Notes under the pieces: generated by a model
Database searches by the model: none
What the model saw: only the letters and a program-made list of their open reading frames with translations
What the model was told of the DNA's origin: nothing
Shown: in pieces, positions 19,640 to 29,837 of the stretch
Layout: every line of letters begins with the position of its first letter
Position numbering within the stretch: the first letter of the stretch is position 1
Position numbers and translations under genes: made by a program
Assembly: GCF_020091585.1 (NCBI RefSeq)
Contig: NZ_CP083583.1
Coordinates: 496,001 to 560,000 of the forward strand
DNA: 64,000 bases
Source of the DNA: Kovacikia minuta CCNUW1
GTDB lineage: Bacteria; Cyanobacteriota; Cyanobacteriia; Leptolyngbyales; Leptolyngbyaceae
Reading direction: 5' to 3'

Positions 19640-20407
19640 ATGGCTAAGTCAACTTCTTTTCAAACAAGACCTCACTTAACAACGATCGATATAACCGTTG
19701 CAGAATTATTGAAGCGATATGTAGCAGGAGAGCGATCGTTTGCAAGAGTGAACCTGCGAGAGGTTGATTTGCATCATGCTGATCTGCATGGTGTGAATCT
19801 CAATCAGGCAGATTTGCGGCAAGCCCGACTGGGTAGGACGGACTTCAGCCAGGGCAGCTTCCGGGGAACAGACTTGAGCGAAGCAATCCTATGGGGAGCA
19901 GATTTAAGTGAAGCGGATTTGTACCAAGCCATTCTGCGAGAGGCGGATTTGAGTGGTGCGAAGTTGAGTTATGCGAGTTTGATGCGATCGAACTTGAGTA
20001 AGGCAATCTTAGGCGGTGCAAACTTAGTTCATGCCAGATTAGCCAATGCCAATTTGTTTGAAGCAGACTTGCGCCCTACGTCAGATCAAGTAACAGATTT
20101 GGGTCATGCAATTTTGAGTAATGCAGACCTGTGCTACGCCAATTTAAGTGGAGCCATTTTATATCGAGCCAATCTGGATGGTGCGAAGCTCTGTCGTGCT
20201 CACTTAAATCGGACATTACAGCAGGGAATGAAGCCAACGGATTTGAGCGAAGCCAGCCTGCAAGGAACTGATTTGAGCTATGCCAACCTCACAGGAGCAA
20301 GTCTACGTCAGGCAAATTTGAGCAATGCGGATTTAACAGGCGCTGTGTTGACCAATACCGATTTAACGGGAGCTATCATGCCAGACGGTTCAATTTATAA
20401 AGCTTGA
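19640..20407 (+). CDS. Pentapeptide-repeat protein
   Basis: From about residue 50 the protein is almost wholly A(D/N)LXX repeats (for example VDLHHADLHGVNLNQADL), which fold into a right-handed quadrilateral beta-helix. There is one short interruption near residue 150 (RPTSDQVTDLG). There is no membrane span or signal peptide. The frame is open to a GTG at 19544 (287 residues), but a well-placed promoter motif ends at 19605, so I prefer the ATG at 19640 (255 residues). Pentapeptide proteins are abundant in cyanobacteria and mostly uncharacterised. The shared promoter motif suggests co-regulation with the fermentation genes that follow. Confidence 0.8.
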   Translation: MAKSTSFQTRPHLTTIDITVAELLKRYVAGERSFARVNLREVDLHHADLHGVNLNQADLRQARLGRTDFSQGSFRGTDLSEAILWGADLSEADLYQAILREADLSGAKLSYASLMRSNLSKAILGGANLVHARLANANLFEADLRPTSDQVTDLGHAILSNADLCYANLSGAILYRANLDGAKLCRAHLNRTLQQGMKPTDLSEASLQGTDLSYANLTGASLRQANLSNADLTGAVLTNTDLTGAIMPDGSIYKA

Positions 20408-20504
20408 AAACGTGCAGAAATTTCTGCCTATCTACAGAAAGCGACATTTTAACCGAAACCTGAACTTAGAGAACTATGCTCACGACAAAATTACAAACCG
20501 CTCT

Positions 20505-20662
20505 GCTTGCAAGCGGGATCATTGTTGTGACTACTGAGGGTCGCATTCTGTTTTTGAACTAATCCGGCGAACTGCTGACGGGCTGGCAGCAAGGTGAAGC
20601 CAGAGGTCGAGACTTGGCAGAGGTGTTTAACGTCGTCTCTGCGGAAACCCGTTTGCCGATCG
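20505..20662 (+). pseudogene. PAS-domain remnant
   Basis: Translation reads SGIIVVTTEGRILFLN, a stop, then SGELLTGWQQGEARGRDLAEVF and NVVSAETRLPI, which is the core of a PAS domain of the kind found in cyanobacterial hybrid kinases. The in-frame TAA and lack of flanking domains show it is a relic. It ends directly against the direct-repeat promoter before the pflB operon. Confidence 0.7.
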
Positions 20663-20664
20663 AC

Positions 20665-20696
20665 CTCACAAGTTCCCCAAATTCTTCTTCTATAAC
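20665..20696 (+). promoter_or_regulatory. Direct-repeat promoter, copy 2 (pflB operon)
   Basis: CTCACAAGTTCCCCAAATTC, then TTCTTC, then TATAAC at 20691-20696. It lies 47 bases before the 20743 start codon. The CAAGTTC and CAAATTC units are two bases apart. Confidence 0.75.
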
Positions 20697-20742
20697 TAGA
20701 ACTGTAGAAGACTAGAAATCATCCTGTAATCAGGAGAATGGT

Positions 20743-21009
20743 ATGGATGTTCAATGGCAACACTACAAGGAATTAGAATTGCTTTCTGATTCGATCCCTG
20801 AATCCAAAGAACAATCGCTTAATTTAGCTTTTCCGTTTACTGTGGTTTGGCGAGTTTTATTAAGTGCGCTAGTGTGGGAGCATTTTTACGAGAATCGAAT
20901 TGATTACTTAGAGCGGTGTTGGGCATTGAGCAATTCAAACTTGTCTCACTCCACTTATAAGAACAAATTGCATCAACTGTGTGTGCTGATGGATTTAAAG
21001 TCAGAATAG
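20743..21009 (+). CDS. Hypothetical protein upstream of pflB
   Basis: An 88-residue soluble, helical protein with no family I recognise (residues 30-60 read FTVVWRVLLSALVWEHFYEN and then RIDYLERCW). It has a clear start, AGGAGAATGGT-ATG, and ends nine bases before pflB, so it is the first gene of the pflB transcript. Its position suggests a role tied to anaerobic pyruvate metabolism. A small gene at 58293 also sits directly behind the same promoter type, but the two proteins are not obviously related. Confidence 0.7.
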   Translation: MDVQWQHYKELELLSDSIPESKEQSLNLAFPFTVVWRVLLSALVWEHFYENRIDYLERCWALSNSNLSHSTYKNKLHQLCVLMDLKSE

Positions 21010-21018
21010 GAGGCGTAA

Positions 21019-23253
21019 ATGAACAGGTTTGATCAATGGCAAGGATTTCACACGGGCAGTTGGTTGGATGAGATTGATGTGCGTAGCTTCATTCAAGCCA
21101 ACTACACGCCCTATGAGGGAAATGAATCATTCCTAACAGAAGCAACAAACCGGACGCAAACCCTCTGGAGTCGCGTCAAAGAGTTGATGGCGCAAGAGCG
21201 AGAAAAAGGAATTTTGGATGCCGATACGGCGATCGTCTCCACGATTACAGCTCACAACCCCGGTTACATCGATCGAGAGCTAGAGCAGATTGTGGGCTTG
21301 CAAACAGACAAACCGCTGAAACGAGCCATTATGCCCTTCGGCGGCATTCGCGTCGTCAAAGCCTCGCTGGAAGCCTATGGTTACAAACTGGATTCCACAA
21401 CTGAGGAAATCTTCACTCACTATCGTAAAACCCACAACGATGGTGTATTTGATGCCTATACCCGTGAAATGCGATTAGCACGGCACTCAGGCATTATTAC
21501 AGGATTGCCCGATGCTTACGGTAGAGGACGGATTATTGGGGATTACCGTCGCGTTGCGCTGTATGGGGTCGATCGCCTGATTGATGATAAGAAAACTCAA
21601 CTGCAATCCCTGGACCTGGATGCGGTGGATGAATATACCATCCAACTGCGAGAAGAAATCAGCGAACAAATTAAAGCCCTGTTTGAACTCAAAAAAATGG
21701 CAGCCAGCTACGGTTTTGAGCTGGGTCGTCCCGCTGCCAATGCTAAGGAAGCGGTGCAGTGGCTTTATTTCGCGTACCTGGCAGCCGTGAAAGAGCAGAA
21801 TGGGGCTGCGATGTCGCTGGGACGAGTTTCAACCTTCCTGGACATTTATTTTGAACGAGATTTGGAGCACGGCGCAGTTACCGAATCGGAGCTTCAAGAA
21901 CTGGTCGATCACTTCGTCATGAAGCTGCGAATGGTGCGTTTCTTACGAACACCTGACTACAATGAGCTATTCTCTGGTGATCCCACCTGGGTAACGGAGT
22001 GTATTGGCGGCATGGGTGATGATGGGCGCGCATTAGTGACCAGGACCAGCTTCCGAATGCTCCACACGCTGTTCAACCTGGGACCTGCCCCTGAACCAAA
22101 CTTGACGGTACTATGGTCAACCCAATTACCCCTTGCCTTCAAGCGTTACTGTGCGAAAGTCTCCACAGAAACCAGTTCAATTCAGTATGAAAACGATGAT
22201 TTAATGCGTCCCTATTGGGGGGATGATTACGCGATCGCCTGCTGTGTCTCTGCGATGCGAATCGGTAAACAAATGCAGTTTTTTGGCGCACGAGCAAACC
22301 TGGCGAAATGTTTGCTGTATGCAATTAACGGTGGCAAGGATGAAAAATCTGGCGAACAAATTGCTCCGGCTTACGCGCCAATTACCTCAGATCGGCTGGA
22401 TTATGACGAGGTAATGCAGAGATTCGATCGCATGATGGATTGGCTCGCTAAAGCCTACATCAACACACTCAATGTCATCCACTTCATGCACGACAAATAC
22501 TGCTATGAACGATTGGAGATGGCATTGCACGATCGGGATGTGTTCCGCACCATGGCGTGCGGCATTGCGGGCTTATCTGTCGTTGCAGATTCTCTCTCTG
22601 CAATCAAATATGCCAACGTTAAAGTCATTCGAGATGAACAGGGTTTAGCGGTTGATTATCAGATTGAAGGAGATTTTCCCAAGTACGGCAACAATGACGA
22701 TCGCGTCGATCAAATTGCGGTTGATCTGGTGAAGAGCTTCATGGGCAAATTAAAGCAGCACAAAACCTATCGTCATGCCCTTGCGACTCAATCTGTACTC
22801 ACCATCACATCCAACGTTGTTTATGGCAAGAAGACAGGTAACACACCGGATGGTCGGAAAGCTGGAGAACCGTTTGCACCGGGCGCAAACCCGATGCATG
22901 GACGAGATAGTAAGGGGGCGATCGCCTCTCTCGCTTCGGTTGCTAAACTCCCCTACGCTTACGCGCAAGATGGCATCTCGAACACGTTTTCGATTGTACC
23001 GGGAGCGTTAGGAAAGACGGAGGGCGATCGCCTCACCAACCTCGTCGGTATGTTAGACGGCTACTTCCACGATGGTGGTCATCACATCAACGTCAATGTC
23101 TTGAATCGAGAGATGTTACTGGATGCAATGGATCATCCGGAACTCTATCCCCAACTCACGATTCGAGTCTCTGGTTACGCGGTGAATTTCATCAAGTTAA
23201 CGAGAGCACAACAGTTGGATGTGATTAAGCGAACGTTCCACGATCGCTTCTAA
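21019..23253 (+). CDS. pflB: Formate C-acetyltransferase (pyruvate formate-lyase)
   Basis: Glycyl-radical enzyme splitting pyruvate and CoA into acetyl-CoA and formate without oxygen; 744 residues, normal length. The active-site cysteine pair is in AIACCVSAM, near residue 400. The glycyl-radical loop [17 protein letters not shown] is at the C-terminus, with the radical glycine about 30 residues from the end. The Shine-Dalgarno is AGGAGG before the ATG. It is the second gene behind the promoter at 20665. Its activating enzyme is encoded at 27407 on the same strand, separated by two antisense sensor kinases. PflB is rare among cyanobacteria and marks a capacity for mixed-acid-type dark fermentation. 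Confidence 0.97.
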   Translation: MNRFDQWQGFHTGSWLDEIDVRSFIQANYTPYEGNESFLTEATNRTQTLWSRVKELMAQEREKGILDADTAIVSTITAHNPGYIDRELEQIVGLQTDKPLKRAIMPFGGIRVVKASLEAYGYKLDSTTEEIFTHYRKTHNDGVFDAYTREMRLARHSGIITGLPDAYGRGRIIGDYRRVALYGVDRLIDDKKTQLQSLDLDAVDEYTIQLREEISEQIKALFELKKMAASYGFELGRPAANAKEAVQWLYFAYLAAVKEQNGAAMSLGRVSTFLDIYFERDLEHGAVTESELQELVDHFVMKLRMVRFLRTPDYNELFSGDPTWVTECIGGMGDDGRALVTRTSFRMLHTLFNLGPAPEPNLTVLWSTQLPLAFKRYCAKVSTETSSIQYENDDLMRPYWGDDYAIACCVSAMRIGKQMQFFGARANLAKCLLYAINGGKDEKSGEQIAPAYAPITSDRLDYDEVMQRFDRMMDWLAKAYINTLNVIHFMHDKYCYERLEMALHDRDVFRTMACGIAGLSVVADSLSAIKYANVKVIRDEQGLAVDYQIEGDFPKYGNNDDRVDQIAVDLVKSFMGKLKQHKTYRHALATQSVLTITSNVVYGKKTGNTPDGRKAGEPFAPGANPMHGRDSKGAIASLASVAKLPYAYAQDGISNTFSIVPGALGKTEGDRLTNLVGMLDGYFHDGGHHINVNVLNREMLLDAMDHPELYPQLTIRVSGYAVNFIKLTRAQQLDVIKRTFHDRF

Positions 23254-23385
23254 ATTAGTTGAGTAATCCTAATTTGGGAAAGGGTGAAGACTCATGGGGC
23301 GATGATGAGAGAGTGGGATGATGGCATTTCTCGCCCTCCCACGCTCTCACCGTCTCCTCTTTTTTGCACGCAAACTTTGGAGGGG

Positions 23386-24972
23386 TTATTGGTTACGAGC
23401 AAAGGGTAACTCAATCACAAACCGAACTTCATTTACGCTACTTTCAGCGTGGATTGAACCGCCTAAATACGTGATTTGTTGCTTAACAAGTGTCAACCCC
23501 AGCCCGGTTCCACCCTGGCTCCAGCGATCGCTAACCGGAATTCGGTAGAACTTGTCAAAGACTCGAGGCAACTCCTCCGCTGAGATTTCGACACCCGAAT
23601 TGCGAATCACCAGTCTCAGTTGTTCTCCCACCGATTCAGCACTGACGGTAATCACTCCTCCGGGAGGGGTGTATTTGCAGGCATTGGTCAGCAACTCTGT
23701 GACGATGCGCGTCAATATTGAAACATCGGAAACGAGGATTGGCAGGGTAGCAGGGAGAAACACATCCAGCCGTTGTTGCCGTTCCTGGGTGCGTTCTTGA
23801 TACGCCTGGGTAATTTGGGCAAGCCATTCCCCGACCTCGATCGTGGTTAATTCAATTGGGGTCTCCTCGGCTTCCAAACGTTGCAGATCTAACAGGTTAT
23901 TGACTAAATTGAGTTCCTGATCACATTCTTCGCGCAAGATACTCAGGTATTGCTCGATGCGTTGAGATTGAGAATCGGTTTCTGACTCGGGCGGCGATAA
24001 CCGGCGTCGGTTTAAGTTGATCTCCAATAGGTGAATCGCCATTTTGATGTTGGCTAATGGCGAGCGCAACTCATGGGAAGCGGTGGTTAAAAAATCATCT
24101 TTAAGCTGAGCAAGTCGCTGAAGCTCTTGCATTTCCTGTTCTAATAGTTGGGCGCGCAGGATGGAAAAGGACTGTCCTTGCAGCGACTGTTGGCTGGTCA
24201 CATCCCGAAAAACCATAACAGCCCCAGTCACAGCCCCTGTATCATCTCTGATCGGAGCTGCGCTGTCTGCAATTAAAATCTGACTACCATCTCTTCTCGT
24301 TAATAAAGCAGGGTTGACTAAGTAGGTGATTTCGCCAGTCTGGAGTGCTGCTGTAACTGGATTCTCGATCGCAACTTGCGTCTCATCGCATAGGGGGAGC
24401 ACCTGAGACAGCGGACGATTCAGCGCCTCCTGAAGTTGCCAACCTGTGAGCGATTCGGCCACCAGGTTCAGGTATTTCACCTGGCTTTGGGTATTGGTGA
24501 CAATCACGCCATCACCGATCGCCTTCAGAATTGTTGCCATCCATTTCTGATCTTCTCTGAGTTGAATAGTTCTTGCCTGCTGTTGCAGCGCCAGGGTCAT
24601 TGCAATATAGAGATCAGATTCTTTAATAGGCTTCAGCACATAGCCAAAGGGTTCTGTTTCGGTGGCTCGATCGACTGTGGCTTTGTCAGAATAGCCCGTC
24701 GCGTAGATAATCGGAATTTGCAGCTCATTCCAGATCTGCTGCGCCGCTTGAATACCATCCATCTCTCCTTCGAGACGAATGTCCATCAGGACCACATCTG
24801 GACGGAGTTCTCTGGCTTTGGTAATGGCTTCCTCTCCAGATGTGGCGATCGCTACAATCGAGTAGCCCAATTCTTCCATGCAGTCTCTCACATCGATCGC
24901 GACGACCCACTCGTCCTCAACAACCAGCACCCGCACCGATGTTGAAGCAGATGCATCCGCATCATTCGTCAT
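23386..24972 (-). CDS. Response-receiver histidine kinase (REC-PAS-HisKA-HATPase)
   Basis: Cytoplasmic kinase of about 528 residues. Receiver domain with acidic pair VEDE and phospho-Asp in VVLMDIRLEG (about residue 60); PAS domain (GVIVTNTQSQVKYLNLVAESLTGW, about 145-260); H-box TASHELRSPLANIKMAIHLL; HATPase with N-box ELLTNACKYTPPGG and G2 box QGGTGLGL. The frame is open to 25020, but the ATG at 24972 overlaps the stop of the upstream kinase gene as ATGA, so I choose that start. The two are translationally coupled and likely act together, the membrane kinase phosphorylating this receiver. The pair lies antisense between pflB and pflA. Confidence 0.88.
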   Translation of the reverse strand: MTNDADASASTSVRVLVVEDEWVVAIDVRDCMEELGYSIVAIATSGEEAITKARELRPDVVLMDIRLEGEMDGIQAAQQIWNELQIPIIYATGYSDKATVDRATETEPFGYVLKPIKESDLYIAMTLALQQQARTIQLREDQKWMATILKAIGDGVIVTNTQSQVKYLNLVAESLTGWQLQEALNRPLSQVLPLCDETQVAIENPVTAALQTGEITYLVNPALLTRRDGSQILIADSAAPIRDDTGAVTGAVMVFRDVTSQQSLQGQSFSILRAQLLEQEMQELQRLAQLKDDFLTTASHELRSPLANIKMAIHLLEINLNRRRLSPPESETDSQSQRIEQYLSILREECDQELNLVNNLLDLQRLEAEETPIELTTIEVGEWLAQITQAYQERTQERQQRLDVFLPATLPILVSDVSILTRIVTELLTNACKYTPPGGVITVSAESVGEQLRLVIRNSGVEISAEELPRVFDKFYRIPVSDRWSQGGTGLGLTLVKQQITYLGGSIHAESSVNEVRFVIELPFARNQ

Positions 24973-27263
24973 CCATCTTCTCCTGGAAACAGTATGTAAA
25001 ACTCTGTGCCACTCTGACAATTTACTTGCAGCGTTCCTTTTAACTGCTGCACAAACCCTTGAACGAGCTGTAGTCCTAACGTCTCAAGACATAACAGATT
25101 GATGTGACAAGGAATGCCAATTCCATTATCTCCCACAATTAACGAAAAAGTAGATTTTTCTATTTCTTTAAAGTTAATACAAATACATGGATTACATTGT
25201 CTTGATGCAGGAAATGCATACTTTAATGAATTACTTAACAATTCGTTGATGATTAATCCGCAGCGAATTGCCTTATCCATATTCACCAAAGCGGGTTCAA
25301 TTTCAATTCTTAAATCAATCTGGATGCGATTAACGTTATACGTGCTCAATAGGTTGGTGATTAAACTAGGGATATATTCGGCTAGATTAATGCAAGAAAG
25401 GTCTTCAGATTGATAGAGTTTTTCGTGAATCAGGGCGATCGCTTCGATGCGGTTCTGGCTTTCTAGCAACGCATTCGCTGCTACCTGGTCTTTGAGCTTA
25501 CGGCGTTGCAGGCGCAGCAGACTGTAGACAATTTGCAGGTTATTTTTGACGCGATGATGGATCTCCTTGAGCAGTACCTCTTTCTCTCGCAGGGATGCTT
25601 GAAGTTGCGCTTCTGCCTGTTTGCGATCGTGAATATTGGTCAGGGTGCCGATATACCCAATCAACTCGCCGTTGGCGTTCGTTTCAGGGGTAACCTGGCA
25701 GTAAAACCAGAGGGTGCTGCCGTCTGGGCGCAGAATTCTGGCTTCGTTCTGAAAGAGTTCCCCCGGTTGATGAGATTTGACCCAGCGCGACCAGGCATCG
25801 ATCGTGCGATCGTGATCGTCGGGATGAAGCGTCTGGAGCCACTCGCCTCCCATTCCCGCCTCGGAAGATTGACCCGTCATCTCACACCAGCGATCGTTTA
25901 CATAGCGACAATTGCCCTCTGCGTCATACCGAAAGATTGCCACTGGAGCCGCTTCTGCTAATGTCGCAAAGCGGCGGTTGCTCTCGCGCAGGGCAGCCTC
26001 AATGTGTTTGAGTGCAGTGATGTCTCGCCCAACCGATTGGAACTCGACAAACTGCCCCTGTTCATCCAACAACATGCGGTTAACCCACTGAGTCCAGCGC
26101 ACCTCACCCTTGACCAAAACTCGGTTCTCAATCGTTGATGTAGGGTTTTCGGCACTCATGGATTGCACCAATCGAGCAACTGTTTCCTGGTCTTCTTCAA
26201 AAATTACGGGGGCATAACTCTTGCCGATAATCTCCTCAGGGCGTAGCCCAAAGTAACTAAAGTACGCATCGTTGGCAAAGAGCATCGTACTATCCGGCAA
26301 AAACCGGACAATGAGTTCTGTTTGATCTTCCACAATGGCTCGATAGCGAGCTTCACTTAGTTTTAAGGCTTGCTCTGCTTGCTCACGTTCAAGTGCAATG
26401 CGCTTGCGCTCCGTAATATCTTTTACCTGTACCAGGTTAATCGTTCGTCCTGCCACTGTAATCGGCTTGGCGGCAATACTGCCCCAAAAAAAGTTGCCCT
26501 GACGAGTCACATACTCAATCTCTCGACTCCACACTCCCTTTGATTGCATTTCTGCCTCGATCGCGTCTAACTCATCCGCAGAAAATTGGTAGCGTTGTAA
26601 GGTGTGCCCTGCAATACCAATGAGTTCTCTTTTGTTGGTTGCCTGGAACATCGTTACCGCCTGACGATTGCAATCCAGTATCAGTAAGGTTTCCGGATCA
26701 ACCAGAAACAGGGCATCTGCCGATTCATGAAAGATTGCCTCTCGCAATTCTCGATTGTGAAGCAGTTCTGCTTCGATCTGCTTACGTTCGGCAATTTCTT
26801 GTTGCAGTGACCAATTTGCGGCTTCCAGTTCTGCCCGACTGGGAATGGCAAGCGCTTTTGGCATCAGGGGAAACAGGGCGATCGCAGTGCTTAATGAGAC
26901 GATCGCGGTAATGGCTTTAATTCCACCCGATAACCAGTAAGTCGGATGCCAGAGCGTCCAGACTGACATCAAATGAGAGGTACCACAGGCGGTAATAAAT
27001 GCGGCAAATAGAGCGAACATCCAGTCGAAGGGTAAATCCTTACGCTTCTGAACAAAACGAAACAGGGTAATGGGAATGGAATAGTAGGCGAGGGCAATCA
27101 CCGAGTCCGAGACGACATGCAAACCTACCAGTAAAGGTTTCCACAGAAAGCAGTGCCCATGAGGAATAAATGAACCCGAACTAAAGAGAGGGGTAATCAG
27201 GTCAAACATATCAGTACTCCAGCATTGAAGTGCCCATTTCACTATGCCCAACATAAACAGCAA
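24969..27263 (-). CDS. Ethylene-receptor-like membrane histidine kinase (EBD-PAS-PAS-PAS-HisKA_2)
   Basis: Sensor kinase of up to 764 residues (an alternative ATG at 27209 gives 746). The N-terminal three-span domain matches the plant ETR1 ethylene-binding domain: SDSVIALAYYSIP aligns with its first helix (Asp25, Tyr32, Ile35, Pro36), and FITACGTSHL keeps the copper ligands Cys65 and His69 and Ile62. Three PAS domains follow (about residues 185-310, 318-440 and 445-570). The kinase is of the HisKA_2 type, H-box LLKEIHHRVKNNLQIVYSLL near residue 585, with a HATPase ending in GDNGIGIP. The stop overlaps the next gene by ATGA. Such domains in cyanobacteria can bind ethylene (as in Synechocystis SynEtr1). 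The signal in this organism is inferred. Confidence 0.9.
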   Translation of the reverse strand: MLFMLGIVKWALQCWSTDMFDLITPLFSSGSFIPHGHCFLWKPLLVGLHVVSDSVIALAYYSIPITLFRFVQKRKDLPFDWMFALFAAFITACGTSHLMSVWTLWHPTYWLSGGIKAITAIVSLSTAIALFPLMPKALAIPSRAELEAANWSLQQEIAERKQIEAELLHNRELREAIFHESADALFLVDPETLLILDCNRQAVTMFQATNKRELIGIAGHTLQRYQFSADELDAIEAEMQSKGVWSREIEYVTRQGNFFWGSIAAKPITVAGRTINLVQVKDITERKRIALEREQAEQALKLSEARYRAIVEDQTELIVRFLPDSTMLFANDAYFSYFGLRPEEIIGKSYAPVIFEEDQETVARLVQSMSAENPTSTIENRVLVKGEVRWTQWVNRMLLDEQGQFVEFQSVGRDITALKHIEAALRESNRRFATLAEAAPVAIFRYDAEGNCRYVNDRWCEMTGQSSEAGMGGEWLQTLHPDDHDRTIDAWSRWVKSHQPGELFQNEARILRPDGSTLWFYCQVTPETNANGELIGYIGTLTNIHDRKQAEAQLQASLREKEVLLKEIHHRVKNNLQIVYSLLRLQRRKLKDQVAANALLESQNRIEAIALIHEKLYQSEDLSCINLAEYIPSLITNLLSTYNVNRIQIDLRIEIEPALVNMDKAIRCGLIINELLSNSLKYAFPASRQCNPCICINFKEIEKSTFSLIVGDNGIGIPCHINLLCLETLGLQLVQGFVQQLKGTLQVNCQSGTEFYILFPGEDG

Positions 27264-27324
27264 ACCCTTTTTTCGTCACAAGTCTTGGTAATTTATTAAC
27301 TACTCCTGACATCCAGAATTCTCC

Positions 27325-27356
27325 CTCACAAGTTCCTCAAGTTCTTTGCCTATAAC
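27325..27356 (+). promoter_or_regulatory. Direct-repeat promoter, copy 3 (pflA operon)
   Basis: CTCACAAGTTCCTCAAGTTC contains a perfect CAAGTTC-CT-CAAGTTC, followed by TTTGCC and TATAAC at 27351-27356. It is 50 bases before the pflA start codon, nearly the same spacing as at pflB. Confidence 0.78.
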
Positions 27357-27406
27357 CAAAGTGAGGTTACAAAAAACCGACCCAACTCAGGTTAAAGGCA
27401 GCAGCG

Positions 27407-28171
27407 ATGCAAGTCCCAACAGTTCAAATTCCACAACCTACAGGCGTTCGAGGGTACATTCATTCCATTGAAACCTGTGGCACGGTAGATGGTCCCGGAA
27501 TCCGGTTTGTTATCTTCACCGCAGGCTGCCCCCTGCGGTGTTTTTATTGTTCCAACCCGGATTGCCGCTATCTGGAGAACGGTAAGCAAGTCACTGTGGA
27601 TGAACTCATGGAAGAGATTCAGAAATATACCGCTTACATGAACGCTTCGGGGGGTGGCGTGACGGTTAGCGGAGGTGAGGCACTATATCAACCGCACTTT
27701 GTCGCAGAAATCTTTAGACGCTGCAAAGCACTGGGTATTCATACCGCACTGGATACGTCTGGATATTGCGACTTGCAGGTGGCAAAACCCGTGATTGAGC
27801 AAGCCGATCTGGTGTTGCTGGACATCAAATCCTTTGATCCTGAAATTTATACGAAAGTCACCAGTGTTTCGCTGGAGCCGACCTTAGCGATCGCCAACTA
27901 CCTCAACACCATCCACAAACCAACCTGGATTCGGTTTGTTCTAGTCCCTGGTCTAACCGATGCAACCCACAACATTGAAGGACTGGCAGATTTTGTGGCA
28001 ACGCTGAAAAACGTTGAAAAAGTAGAAGTTTTGCCCTTTCACAAGATGGGCGAATACAAGTGGGAGCAACTGGGCTATGACTATCAGCTTAAAGAGACGC
28101 AACCTCCCACACCTGAACAAGTGCAGACCGCACACGCAATTTTCCGCAGTCGAGGTATCACCGTTGTCTGA
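27407..28171 (+). CDS. pflA: Pyruvate formate-lyase activating enzyme
   Basis: Radical SAM enzyme that installs the glycyl radical on PflB; 254 residues. The cluster motif CPLRCFYC lies near residue 36 (CX3CX2C), preceded by GTVDGPGIRFVIFTAGC. The GGVTVSGGEALYQ segment near residue 83 is the SAM-binding GGE motif. It starts 51 bases after a direct-repeat promoter. AdhE follows 58 bases after its stop, so the unit probably reads pflA-adhE, with the acyl-CoA synthetase further on. The gap to pflB is taken up by the two antisense kinase genes. Confidence 0.96.
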   Translation: MQVPTVQIPQPTGVRGYIHSIETCGTVDGPGIRFVIFTAGCPLRCFYCSNPDCRYLENGKQVTVDELMEEIQKYTAYMNASGGGVTVSGGEALYQPHFVAEIFRRCKALGIHTALDTSGYCDLQVAKPVIEQADLVLLDIKSFDPEIYTKVTSVSLEPTLAIANYLNTIHKPTWIRFVLVPGLTDATHNIEGLADFVATLKNVEKVEVLPFHKMGEYKWEQLGYDYQLKETQPPTPEQVQTAHAIFRSRGITVV

Positions 28172-28229
28172 GTTTTGATTGCATTTTTCAATTGCACGGT
28201 GAGAACACAAAGAGAACACGGAGCGAATT

Positions 28230-29837
28230 ATGAGCATTACCAATCGTGAAGAACTGGAAACGCTGATTCAACAGGTTAAAGCCGCACAGGAACAATACGC
28301 AACGTATTCTCAAGCGCAGGTCGATCGCATTTTCAAACAAGCTGCACTCGCCGCCAATGCTATTCGCATTCCGCTGGCAAAATTAGCAGTAGAAGAGACT
28401 GGAATGGGTGTGATTGAAGACAAGGTAATTAAAAACCACTTTGCTTCAGAGTTGATTTACAATAAATACAAACAGGAAAAAACCTGCGGAGTGATTGAGG
28501 AAGACAAATCCTTTGGCATTCAAAAAATTGCAGAACCGATGGGGGTTCTAGCCGGAATTATTCCTGTCACCAATCCAACTTCGACCACCATCTTCAAAGC
28601 TCTGATTGCCCTGAAAACTCGCAATGCGATTATCTTTTCGCCGCATCCACGGGCAAGACGCAGCACCGTAACCGCTGCGAGAGCAGTATTAGAAGCCGCG
28701 ATCGCCGCTGGAGCACCAGAGCACATTATCGGTTGGATTGATGAACCGACCGTTGAGTTATCACAGGCGTTGATGCAGCATCCCGACATTAAGCTAATTC
28801 TGGCAACGGGTGGACCGGGAATGGTGAAAGCGGCTTACTCGTCGGGGCATCCTTCCCTGGGTGTGGGAGCAGGAAACACACCTGCGGTAATTGATGAAAC
28901 CGCAGATATCCAAACGGCGGTCAGTTCCATCCTGCTCAGCAAAACCTTTGACAACGGCATGATCTGCGCCTCAGAGCAGTCAGTGATTGTGGTGGATTCC
29001 GTTTATGAGCAGGTAAAGCAGGAATTTATCGATCGCGGTGCCTACTTCCTGCCGCCTGGAGAGAAAACAAAGGTGGGTGAGGTGCTATTGAAAGATGGTC
29101 ACTTAAATCCAGCTATTGTGGGGCAATCCGTGGGAGCGATCGCCCAACTGGCGGGCATGGGGCTGGTGTGTTTGGAGTATCAGGGCAAGCATCGTGCACA
29201 AACCGAAAATTTGAATCCATTACCCTGCACGTTACCCAAAGTGTTGATTGCAGAAGTTGATGAGATTGGAGTTAACGAACCGTTCTCCTACGAAAAATTG
29301 TCGCCTGTTCTGGCAATGTATCGAGCCAGCGGCTTCCTGGATGCAGTCGGGAAGGCGAAACAGTTAGTTGAATTTGGTGGACAGGGGCACACCTCTGTTT
29401 TGTATATCAATTCCGCTAATTTGGATGACATTACCTATTTCAAAAACGCGGTCAAAACGTCGCGTGTGTTGATTAATACCCCATCTTCTCAAGGGGCGAT
29501 CGGCGATCTCTACAACTTCAAGCTTGATCCCTCATTGACGCTGGGATGCGGCACCTGGGGCGGTAATACCGTCTCCGATAATGTTACACCGCATCACTTG
29601 CTGAACATCAAAACCGTGTCGGAACGACGGGAAAATATGTTGTGGTTCCGTGTGCCGCCGAAGATCTATTTTAAGTATGGTTGTTTGTCTGTCGCATTGC
29701 GCGAACTCGCAGGGAAGCAACGTGCGTTTATCGTCACGGATAAACCGTTGTTTGATTTAGGGTTAGTTGACAAGCTGACGACTGTACTGGATGAGATTGG
29801 AGTCAAACATGATGTGTTTTCACGATGTCGAGCCTGA
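28230..29837 (+). CDS. adhE: Bifunctional aldehyde-alcohol dehydrogenase, N-terminal portion (acetaldehyde dehydrogenase)
   Basis: First 535 residues of AdhE, which reduces acetyl-CoA to acetaldehyde and then ethanol using NADH. The aldehyde dehydrogenase domain covers residues 1-440, with the nucleotide-binding segment GVLAGIIPVTNPTSTT near residue 108 and the catalytic cysteine in DNGMICASEQS near residue 247. The start of the iron-type alcohol dehydrogenase domain follows (VPPKIYFKYGCL onward). After GVKHDVF the frame goes out of register, ending SRCRA. One extra T in the TTTT run at about 29817-29820 would restore GVKHDVFHDVEPDP and join the 29791-30927 frame. It is probably one gene of about 890 residues with a sequence error or a real frameshift. 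Confidence 0.92.
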   Translation: MSITNREELETLIQQVKAAQEQYATYSQAQVDRIFKQAALAANAIRIPLAKLAVEETGMGVIEDKVIKNHFASELIYNKYKQEKTCGVIEEDKSFGIQKIAEPMGVLAGIIPVTNPTSTTIFKALIALKTRNAIIFSPHPRARRSTVTAARAVLEAAIAAGAPEHIIGWIDEPTVELSQALMQHPDIKLILATGGPGMVKAAYSSGHPSLGVGAGNTPAVIDETADIQTAVSSILLSKTFDNGMICASEQSVIVVDSVYEQVKQEFIDRGAYFLPPGEKTKVGEVLLKDGHLNPAIVGQSVGAIAQLAGMGLVCLEYQGKHRAQTENLNPLPCTLPKVLIAEVDEIGVNEPFSYEKLSPVLAMYRASGFLDAVGKAKQLVEFGGQGHTSVLYINSANLDDITYFKNAVKTSRVLINTPSSQGAIGDLYNFKLDPSLTLGCGTWGGNTVSDNVTPHHLLNIKTVSERRENMLWFRVPPKIYFKYGCLSVALRELAGKQRAFIVTDKPLFDLGLVDKLTTVLDEIGVKHDVFSRCRA

